Assembly: GCA_964418645.1 (NCBI GenBank)
Contig: CAYQME010000106.1
Coordinates: forward strand, 1 to 5,302
Source of the DNA: JAADHG01 sp964418645
GTDB lineage: Bacteria; Bacteroidota; Bacteroidia; Flavobacteriales; Flavobacteriaceae
Length of the DNA: 5,302 nucleotides
Direction of reading: 5' to 3'
Position numbers and translations under genes: made by a program. This document shows, piece after piece, positions 1 through 5,302 of the stretch; position 1 is the stretch's first letter, and every line of letters starts with the position of its first letter. A model generated the notes under the pieces. The model was not told the DNA's origin. It saw only the letters and a program-made list of their open reading frames with translations, and made no database searches.

Positions 1-654
1 GAAGATGAGCCAGCTTTAGGACTCATTATTAAAGAAAGTTTGGAAACTAGGAACTTTAACGTGTTTTTAGCTAAAAACGGTGAAGAAGCTTATCATATTT
101 ATCAAAAAGAAGATGTCCACCTTTTGGTATTGGATGTAATGATGCCTAAAAAAGATGGATTTACATTAGCTAAAGAAATTAGAATGGAAGACAACACTAT
201 TCCAATTATTTTTTTGACCGCTAAATCCCAAACACAAGATGTTGTTGAAGGCTTTACAATTGGAGGCAATGACTATTTAAAAAAACCCTTTAGCATGGAA
301 GAGCTTATTGTTAGAATAAATAGTTTGCTTAACCGAACCAAGCTTCAAAAAACTGCTGAAGTTTTACAAATTGGGGCCTACAATTACAACTTCCCAAAAC
401 AAATACTTCAATTTAAAGACGAAGAAAAAGTTCAACTCACACATCGCGAAGCACACTTACTTTTTCATTTAATTAAAAATAAAAATGAAGTACTAGAACG
501 TTCACTTATTCTAAACAAACTTTGGGGAAATGACGATTTTTTTAACGCTAGAAGTATGGATGTTTTTATTACAAAACTCCGTAAAAAACTAAAACAAGAC
601 AATTCTATACAGATTGTAAACGTTAGAGGATTTGGATATAAACTAATTTGCTAA
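1..654 (+). CDS. OmpR/PhoB-family response regulator, RprY-like (5' end outside window)
   Basis: DNA-binding response regulator of a two-component system: a partner histidine kinase would phosphorylate the receiver, and the C-terminal winged helix then binds promoters. The open frame runs from base 1 (Glu-Asp-Glu, the acidic pocket that normally sits near residues 9-12), so the true start lies about eight codons upstream. A TTG at 40 could be mistaken for the start but would delete the acidic pocket. Window codon 45 (133-135) is the phospho-acceptor Asp in LDVMMP, codon 73 the conserved Thr of FLTAK, and codon 95 the conserved Lys of KKPF. From about codon 122 to 217 there is a complete Trans_reg_C winged helix, with LTHREAHLL, the recognition-helix segment ARSMDVFITKLRKKL and the wing VRGFGYKL. 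Stretches such as MMPKKDGFTLA, KPFSMEEL and NARSMDV resemble Bacteroides RprY, recalled from memory rather than aligned. The cognate kinase is not visible and may be upstream. Family assignment is very secure; the RprY orthology is moderate. Confidence 0.95.
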   Translation, partial: EDEPALGLIIKESLETRNFNVFLAKNGEEAYHIYQKEDVHLLVLDVMMPKKDGFTLAKEIRMEDNTIPIIFLTAKSQTQDVVEGFTIGGNDYLKKPFSMEELIVRINSLLNRTKLQKTAEVLQIGAYNYNFPKQILQFKDEEKVQLTHREAHLLFHLIKNKNEVLERSLILNKLWGNDDFFNARSMDVFITKLRKKLKQDNSIQIVNVRGFGYKLIC

Positions 655-679
655 AATTGGTTTGATTTTTGTACTTTTC
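647..679 (+). promoter_or_regulatory. Putative Bacteroidota-type promoter for the propeller/kinase pair
   Basis: TTTG at 647-650, 21 bases, then TACTTTTC at 672-679. This matches the Bacteroidota sigma consensus (TTTG near -33, TAnnTTTG near -7) at all fixed positions except the last base. The -33 element lies inside the last codons of the regulator gene. Transcription would begin at about 684-688, next to the ATG at 688, so the mRNA would have little or no leader. Spacing and final C are the same as in the candidate at 2104-2136, which supports both. Inferred from sequence only. Confidence 0.45.
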
Positions 680-687
680 AAATCATT

Positions 688-1467
688 ATGAAGTTTATCA
701 AATTTTTCATTTTATTACTTTCATCATCCATTGTTGCGCAAACATCAATTACTGCCAAATTAATAAAAAAAGAAGCTTTAAACGTTGACACGATTGTAGA
801 TATAGATAATTTTGGCACAACATATTACATTAACAACAGCACGTTTTATTTACAGACCAAGGACAAAACTATTAATTATAGCAATGTTCAACTCGGTGAT
901 ATTACTTCTGCAAATACATTTAATCCTTTAAAAATAAACCTGTTCTACAAAGATTTTAATTCGGTAGTAGTACTGGACAATAGGTTAGCCGAAATAGTTA
1001 AAATTGATTTTAATTTTCTTGAGCCATTTAGGAATCTCACACATGTTTCAACAGCTAATGATAATGCTGTTTGGTTGTTTAATCAAAATACTCAGCAATT
1101 GGAGTTGTTTGATTATATAAGTAGAAAAACAATTGCAAAAACCTTACCTATTAATGATACGGTTATAGATATTACTAGTAATTACAATTTTTGCTGGTTA
1201 ATGTCTAGTACTTTTATTTATGCTTACAATTATTTTGGAAGCCTTATTTATAAAATCCCTAATAATGGTTATACTTCTTTAAAAGTTGGCAATGAAAATC
1301 TTTTCCTTTTAAAAGAGAATCAAATATTTTTTAAAGGAAAAAATACTACCAAAATTAAAGAAATAAAATTACCCCAATTGTTAATAAATCAGTTTTTAGT
1401 AACCAACGAAACCTTGTATATTTACGACGATGAATTTCTTTATCAATACCAACTAATAACGAATTAA
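688..1467 (+). CDS. Exported protein of unknown function, probable six-bladed beta-propeller
   Basis: I do not recognise a named family for this 259-residue protein. Residues 1-17 form a signal peptide (basic MKFIK start, hydrophobic FFILLL core, Ser-rich end) with likely cleavage at Ala17-Gln18, typical of Bacteroidota; there is no lipobox Cys and no later membrane segment, so it is probably periplasmic. The mature part shows repeated beta-hairpin-like units of the form hydrophobic strand, short polar turn, second strand, basic end. They begin near residues 45, 86, 128, 169, 205 and 243, a spacing of roughly 36-42. That period fits a small beta-propeller, which would usually act as a binding or scaffold domain. 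No catalytic motif is evident. The start at 688 is preferred because it gives a full signal peptide. The gene ends three bases before the deoxynucleoside kinase start, implying one transcript, probably from the promoter at 647-679. The fold is inferred and the role unknown. Confidence 0.88.
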   Translation: MKFIKFFILLLSSSIVAQTSITAKLIKKEALNVDTIVDIDNFGTTYYINNSTFYLQTKDKTINYSNVQLGDITSANTFNPLKINLFYKDFNSVVVLDNRLAEIVKIDFNFLEPFRNLTHVSTANDNAVWLFNQNTQQLELFDYISRKTIAKTLPINDTVIDITSNYNFCWLMSSTFIYAYNYFGSLIYKIPNNGYTSLKVGNENLFLLKENQIFFKGKNTTKIKEIKLPQLLINQFLVTNETLYIYDDEFLYQYQLITN

Positions 1468-1470
1468 ATT

Positions 1471-2085
1471 ATGCACGTTGCAATTGCCGGAAATATAGGC
1501 GCAGGAAAAACTACGCTTACAAAATTACTTGCAAAACATTATAAATGGGAAGCTCAACTTGAAGATGTTGTAGACAATCCGTACTTAGACGATTTTTACA
1601 ACCAAATGGAACGTTGGAGTTTTAATTTGCAAGTGTACTTTTTAAACAGCCGTTTTCGTCAAGTATTACAAATTAGAAAAAGTGGTAAAGAAATTATTCA
1701 GGATAGAACCATTTATGAAGATGCCCATATTTTTGCGCCAAACTTGCATGCCATGGGTTTAATGACCAATCGTGATTTTGAAAACTACAAATCGCTTTTT
1801 GATCTCATGGAATCTTTAGTACAAGGTCCAGATTTACTGATTTATTTACGTAGCTCTATCCCAAATTTGGTTTCTCAAATTCATAAGCGTGGACGTGATT
1901 ACGAAAATACAATTAGCATTGATTACCTAAGCAGATTAAACGAACGTTACGAAGCTTGGGTTTCGAAATACAACAAAGGCAAATTGCTTATTATTGATGT
2001 TGATAATTTGGATTTTGTTGAAAATCCTGAAGATTTAGGAAGCATCATAAATAAGGTTGAAGCCGAAATTCACGGTTTGTTTTAA
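1471..2085 (+). CDS. Deoxynucleoside kinase (dCK/dGK/dAK family)
   Basis: Cytosolic salvage enzyme that transfers the gamma-phosphate of a nucleoside triphosphate to the 5'-OH of a deoxynucleoside, the first step in reclaiming deoxynucleosides as dNTP precursors. The 204-residue length fits bacterial members. Visible motifs are the P-loop GNIGAGKT (residues 7-14), Glu31 in EDVVDNPYL (general-base region), Gln54 and Arg61 in the helix LQVYFLNSR, the DRTIYED segment (78-84) equivalent to the E/D-R-S motif, and the Arg-rich lid KRGRDYE (139-145). By motif alignment with human dCK, Gln54, Arg61 and Asp84 correspond to Gln97, Arg104 and Asp133. Keeping that Arg/Asp pair favours dA, dG or dC as substrate over thymidine; deoxyadenosine kinase is my best guess, unproven. 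The ATG at 1471 is set by the P-loop, which must be near the N-terminus. It starts three bases after the propeller gene with no Shine-Dalgarno, suggesting coupled translation. I see no clear terminator directly after it. Confidence 0.95.
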   Translation: MHVAIAGNIGAGKTTLTKLLAKHYKWEAQLEDVVDNPYLDDFYNQMERWSFNLQVYFLNSRFRQVLQIRKSGKEIIQDRTIYEDAHIFAPNLHAMGLMTNRDFENYKSLFDLMESLVQGPDLLIYLRSSIPNLVSQIHKRGRDYENTISIDYLSRLNERYEAWVSKYNKGKLLIIDVDNLDFVENPEDLGSIINKVEAEIHGLF

Positions 2086-2103
2086 AACTTCAACTCTTAT
2101 TAG

Positions 2104-2136
2104 ATTGTTAAAATGTTTTCTTTTGGAGTAATTTTC
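2104..2136 (+). promoter_or_regulatory. Putative Bacteroidota-type promoter for the lipoprotein gene
   Basis: ATTG at 2104-2107, 21 bases, then TAATTTTC at 2129-2136, against the consensus TTTG / TAnnTTTG. The -7 element differs only at its last base, as in the candidate at 647-679, and the spacing is identical. Transcription from about 2142 would leave a leader of roughly 28 bases. An AGGA at 2156-2159 lies 11 bases before the ATG, too far to be a persuasive ribosome binding site. Sequence inference only; the elements are A/T-rich and could arise by chance. Confidence 0.38.
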
Positions 2137-2170
2137 AGTTATATTGTTCCGAATCAGGAAACATTAAGCT

Positions 2171-2710
2171 ATGAAAACTTTAATAAAGATTCCTCTTTTA
2201 TTCATTTTTATTATATTCCAATTCCACTCTTGTTCAAAAAAGGTTAATATTGAAGGCAACGATATGAGCGGAAAGCTTGAAGGGAATTGGCATGTCGAAA
2301 TTTATGAATATGAAGGCTCTACAACTTCAATTTTACAAAATGATATTTGGAGAACACAATTTAATGGATTTGGATGGAACATGGATATAACTATGATTTT
2401 TAGTGAAAAGCCTAATAATTACTCCCTAATTGGAGACTATTTTGTAGATCATTTTTTTACAAATAGAGATGGTGTTGAAACCATGCATTTTGCTGTTTTA
2501 GAAACCAGCCAATTAGGTACTTGGACTAGAAACGGGAACATTGTAGAACTCATTATTGATGGAGAAAACAAACGTAGTTTTATATCTGAATTAACTGATA
2601 TTAGTTTAACATTAAAAATAAATTCTAACAATACTGAAACAGAATCAGATGGTACTATTACAACCACCGACATTACAGAAACATATATTTTAGAACGAAA
2701 TAATAATTAG
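2171..2710 (+). CDS. Lipoprotein with lipocalin-like domain
   Basis: A 179-residue envelope lipoprotein. Residues 1-20 form a type II signal peptide (MKTLIK, then a hydrophobic LLFIFIIFQF core) ending in the lipobox FHSC, with Cys21 the acylated residue. The residues after Cys are Ser-Lys-Lys-Val, without the acidic run typical of the Bacteroidota lipoprotein export signal, so retention on the periplasmic side of the outer membrane is more likely than surface display. The domain opens with LEGNW (residues 36-40), a lipocalin-like GxW start, and continues as alternating beta strands with the paired segment GTWTRNGNIVELI (116-128) and a closing TETYILER (169-176). This pattern matches the many small lipocalin-like lipoproteins of Flavobacteriia, whose ligands are mostly unknown. 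The start at 2171 is fixed by the signal peptide. It stands 85 bases after the kinase, with its own promoter candidate and a terminator candidate just after the stop, so it is probably a single-gene unit. The domain call is moderate, the lipoprotein call strong. Confidence 0.88.
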   Translation: MKTLIKIPLLFIFIIFQFHSCSKKVNIEGNDMSGKLEGNWHVEIYEYEGSTTSILQNDIWRTQFNGFGWNMDITMIFSEKPNNYSLIGDYFVDHFFTNRDGVETMHFAVLETSQLGTWTRNGNIVELIIDGENKRSFISELTDISLTLKINSNNTETESDGTITTTDITETYILERNNN

Positions 2711-2712
2711 AA

Positions 2713-2752
2713 ATTTTGTAAGCAATAAAAGTTACAAAATAACTTCTTTTTT
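2713..2752 (+). terminator. Probable intrinsic terminator after the lipoprotein gene
   Basis: ATTTTGTAA at 2713-2721 and TTACAAAAT at 2732-2740 form a perfect 9-bp inverted repeat around a 10-base loop. A run of six T follows at 2747-2752. It starts two bases after the lipoprotein stop. The stem contains only one G-C pair and the T-run begins six bases beyond it, so termination may be partial. The position between two co-directional genes fits a terminator better than an operator. Confidence 0.5.
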
Positions 2753-2854
2753 ACATTCAATTCTCCTTTTTTATGGTATAAGTTAAAATCCTTAGCATTG
2801 TATTTATTACTTTAGTCAAACCAACTTAATTATATAAAAATTCCAACTAAAACT

Positions 2855-5302
2855 ATGAAAAAAATTACTTTTTTGCTTATTCTTTTTTTAAGTATAAGTA
2901 TGGTTTTTGCTCAAAATGACAGCGAAAATCTAACACCAACACCAAATTATAGATTAGCTTCAAAATTTTCGCCTACAAATCTCGAAAAACTGGTTCACTC
3001 AACAACTGTAAGACCACATTGGTTAAAAAAGGGTAATCGTTTTTGGTATCAATACAAAACTACTGAAGGTTCAAATTACTATATAGTTGATGCTGATAAA
3101 CGCACAAAAACCAAAATGTTCGATAACGAAAAAATGGCACGTTGGTTAACCCAAATCACTAAAGATCCTTATGATTCAAAACATCTACCTCGTTTCGATT
3201 TTAAATTTGTTAAAAATGAAACTGCAATTCGTTTTAGAGTCACAGCAACCGATAAAATTGAAGTTAAAGACGATAAAAAAGACGACACTAAAAAAGACTC
3301 TACATCTACTAAAAAGGCAAAAAAGAAAAAGCCTAAAATGGAAAAGAAGGTGTATTATTTAGAATACAGATTAGGAAGTAACTCATTAACTATAATCAAT
3401 AACAAAAAAGAAGAAGACAAAAAGTGGGAAAAATGGGCAAATGTTTCTCCTGATAGTACCATAGTATTATTCTCTAAGAATTACAATTTATATTGGATGG
3501 ATAAATCCAATTTATTAAAAGCCGTCAAAGATGAAAAAGACTCTACTATTGTGGAACACCAATGGACAACTGATGGTGAAGAAAACTATGGCTATGGAGG
3601 AAACACTAGAGGTGAAAACAACGAAACAAAAGAGAAAAAAAAGGATGACAGAAAATATATTCGAGGTACTTGGTCTCACGATTCCCAAACCTTTGTTTTT
3701 CAAAAAACAGATTCCAGAATGCTTAAAGACTTATGGGTAATAAATTCTGTTACCAAAAAACGCCCTACGCTTGAAACTTACAAATATCATATGCCTGGAG
3801 AACAGGAATTTTATAAGCAAGAATTATTGATTTTTGATATTCCTTCTAAAAGTGTACATAATGTAAAGTTAGATACTACAAAACAACAAAGTGTATCTGT
3901 ATATAGAGCTCCTAGAAAACAGTCTAATGTAGATGATGATTTTAAACCGTCGTTGTTGCTTTCAAAGAAAGGGAAAATTTATTTTAACACTATTAGTAGA
4001 GATCGGAAAAAGCTAGATGTTTGTGTTGCAGATATTGCTACTGGAAATGTTACTGTACTTATAAAAGAACGCTTTAATACCTATATTGAATCAAGACCAT
4101 TGGTGCTTTTTAATAATGAGCAAGAAATGTTGCATTGGGCAGAACGCGATGGTTGGGCACATTTTTATTTATACGATACCAAAGGGAATTTAAAACGTCA
4201 AATTACCAAAGGTTCTTACCATGCAAACAGATTTAAAAATATAGATGAAAGTCAACGTGTTTTATATTTTACTGCTAATGGCGTTTCAAAAAATCAAGAC
4301 CCTTACTATGAGCACTTATACAAAATCAATTTAAACGGAACAGGGCTAAAAAACATAAATTCTGGCAACTATAATACCAACACAAGTATGTCTGATTCTA
4401 ACAGTTACTTTGTGAGTAATCATTCAAGAGTAAATACAACTCCAAAATCAGAATTAAGAAATAGCAATGGTACTATTATTATGAATTTAGAAGAAGCTGA
4501 TTTGTCACAATTATTTACTACTGGTTATAAGTTCCCAGAGCCTTTTAAGGTGAAAGCCGATGATGGGATTACTGATATTTATGGAGTCATGTACAAACCC
4601 TATGATTTTGATGAAACCAAAAGCTATCCATTAATAGAATACGTCTATCCTGGTCCACAAACCGAAGCTGTGAGCAAGTCATTTTCTGTACGTATGAATA
4701 GAACGGATAGAATGGCACAAGTTGGATTTATTGTAGTAACTCTAGGAAATAGAGGAGGAAATCCTAACCGCTCTAAATGGTATCATAACTATGGCTATGG
4801 CAATTTGAGAGATTACGGTTTAGCAGATAAAAAATATGTAGCCGAACAACTCGCAGACACATATGCATTCATTAACATTGACAAAGTCGGCATTTTTGGG
4901 CACTCAGGTGGTGGTTTCATGTCAACAGCAGCTATGTTGGTGTATCCCGATTTCTTTAAAGTGGCTGTATCATCTTCAGGGAATCATGACAATACGATGT
5001 ATAATAGTTGGTGGAGTGAAACTCATCATGGTGTTCAAGAAGAAAAAGATGCTGAAGGCAATATTAAATTCATTTACAAAATTGATAAAAATCAATCTTT
5101 AGCTGCAAATCTAAAAGGAAAATTAATGCTAGTCACAGGCGATGTAGATAATAACGTGCATTCTGGAGCTACTATTAGAATGGCTAATGCTTTAATAAAA
5201 GCGAACAAACGTTTTGATTTTATGCTTATGCCTGGGCAACGTCATGGTTATGGTAATATGACAGAATATTTCTTTTGGCTTAAAGCCGATTATTTTAGTA
5301 AA
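2855..5302 (+). CDS. Exported S9-family serine peptidase, DPP IV-like (3' end outside window)
   Basis: Probable extracytoplasmic peptidase trimming oligopeptides; classical DPP IV relatives release N-terminal X-Pro or X-Ala dipeptides. The frame is open for 816 codons to the window edge, so only a short C-terminal tail is missing. Residues 1-19 are a signal peptide with likely cleavage at Ala19-Gln20, which fixes the ATG at 2855. An N-terminal beta-propeller (DPPIV_N type) spans roughly residues 40-560, and an alpha/beta-hydrolase domain starts near EPFKVKADDG (562). The triad is complete: Ser684 in GHSGGG (682-687), Asp765 in DNNVH, His797 in QRHGYG. Tyr598 in VYPGP matches the oxyanion Tyr of DPP IV. 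Oddities: a Lys/Asp-rich insert at 136-165, a second charged stretch at 254-267, no recognisable DWVYEEE motif (the usual N-terminus clamp), and YNSWWSE (716-722) where DPP IV has YDSVYTE. Exact specificity is therefore open. No Shine-Dalgarno is seen, and the terminator candidate upstream suggests separate transcription. Family call very secure; dipeptidyl activity moderate. Confidence 0.95.
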   Translation, partial: MKKITFLLILFLSISMVFAQNDSENLTPTPNYRLASKFSPTNLEKLVHSTTVRPHWLKKGNRFWYQYKTTEGSNYYIVDADKRTKTKMFDNEKMARWLTQITKDPYDSKHLPRFDFKFVKNETAIRFRVTATDKIEVKDDKKDDTKKDSTSTKKAKKKKPKMEKKVYYLEYRLGSNSLTIINNKKEEDKKWEKWANVSPDSTIVLFSKNYNLYWMDKSNLLKAVKDEKDSTIVEHQWTTDGEENYGYGGNTRGENNETKEKKKDDRKYIRGTWSHDSQTFVFQKTDSRMLKDLWVINSVTKKRPTLETYKYHMPGEQEFYKQELLIFDIPSKSVHNVKLDTTKQQSVSVYRAPRKQSNVDDDFKPSLLLSKKGKIYFNTISRDRKKLDVCVADIATGNVTVLIKERFNTYIESRPLVLFNNEQEMLHWAERDGWAHFYLYDTKGNLKRQITKGSYHANRFKNIDESQRVLYFTANGVSKNQDPYYEHLYKINLNGTGLKNINSGNYNTNTSMSDSNSYFVSNHSRVNTTPKSELRNSNGTIIMNLEEADLSQLFTTGYKFPEPFKVKADDGITDIYGVMYKPYDFDETKSYPLIEYVYPGPQTEAVSKSFSVRMNRTDRMAQVGFIVVTLGNRGGNPNRSKWYHNYGYGNLRDYGLADKKYVAEQLADTYAFINIDKVGIFGHSGGGFMSTAAMLVYPDFFKVAVSSSGNHDNTMYNSWWSETHHGVQEEKDAEGNIKFIYKIDKNQSLAANLKGKLMLVTGDVDNNVHSGATIRMANALIKANKRFDFMLMPGQRHGYGNMTEYFFWLKADYFSK

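Noticed and set aside
40..654. Response regulator starting at the TTG at position 40
   Set aside because: The same frame is open back to base 1 and encodes the essential Glu-Asp-Glu acidic pocket, so the gene begins before the window and TTG 40 is an internal Leu codon.
645..658. AATTT/AAATT inverted repeat at the regulator stop codon as a terminator
   Set aside because: The stem is five A-T pairs only and is not followed by an uninterrupted T-run. It overlaps the better-supported promoter element.
2079..2088. GTTTTAAAAC palindrome across the kinase stop codon as a terminator
   Set aside because: It has no loop and no following T-run, and short A/T palindromes are expected by chance in DNA of this composition.
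2147..2160. TTCC-GAATCA-GGAA hairpin before the lipoprotein gene
   Set aside because: A 4-bp stem is too short to count as a regulatory structure without comparative support.
2449..2673. Minus-strand ORF of 74 codons
   Set aside because: It lies wholly inside the lipoprotein gene on the opposite strand, with no family features. It is a shadow frame.
2808..2815. TACTTTAG as a -7 element for the peptidase gene
   Set aside because: It matches TAnnTTTG at all but one position, but no TTG occurs 17-23 bases upstream, so I could not call a complete promoter.
3171..3740. Short ORFs at 3171-3362 (+), 3515-3703 (-) and 3531-3740 (+)
   Set aside because: All fall inside the continuous S9 peptidase frame. 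Their Lys-rich or hydrophobic character comes from reading its A-rich codons in other frames or on the other strand.
4863..5102. Plus-strand ORF of 79 codons
   Set aside because: It is an out-of-frame reading of the peptidase catalytic domain, which spans Ser684 to Asp765 without interruption in the real frame.

Overview
The window looks like an AT-rich chromosomal segment of a member of the Bacteroidota, most likely a marine-type Flavobacteriaceae. The signs are strong A/T bias in coding and intergenic DNA, no convincing Shine-Dalgarno sequences, promoter-like TTG-N21-TAnnTTTC elements close to the Bacteroidota sigma consensus, signal peptides ending in Ala-Gln, and proteins that read as flavobacterial homologues. 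All five genes are on the + strand. I see no mobile element, CRISPR array, tRNA or rRNA.

Layout. (1) 1-654 is the nearly complete 3' part of an OmpR/PhoB-family response regulator that most resembles the Bacteroidota RprY group; only about eight N-terminal residues are missing. (2) 688-1467 encodes an exported protein with six hairpin-like units about 40 residues apart, probably a small beta-propeller of unknown function. (3) 1471-2085 encodes a deoxynucleoside kinase of the dCK/dGK/dAK family, three bases after the propeller gene and almost certainly co-transcribed with it. (4) 2171-2710 encodes a lipoprotein with a lipocalin-like domain. (5) From 2855 to the right edge runs a large exported serine peptidase of family S9 (DPP IV-like), complete except for a short C-terminal tail. 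It is a single uninterrupted frame of 816 codons.

Transcription. Two promoter candidates share the same architecture (TTG, 21 bases, TAnnTTTC). One, at 647-679, lies across the end of the regulator gene and would give the propeller/kinase pair an almost leaderless transcript. The other, at 2104-2136, precedes the lipoprotein gene. A 9-bp perfect inverted repeat followed by a T-run at 2713-2752 probably ends the lipoprotein transcript. The peptidase gene would then have its own promoter within 2753-2854, which I could not place convincingly.

How the genes fit together. The window reads as ordinary core chromosome rather than a dedicated system: signal transduction, deoxynucleoside salvage, envelope lipoprotein and extracytoplasmic peptide degradation. 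The points most worth a second look are the uncharacterised propeller coupled to a nucleoside kinase, and the S9 peptidase, which has an intact triad but no recognisable DPP IV Glu-Glu motif, a Tyr-to-Trp change in the S1 region and two highly charged inserts in its propeller half.
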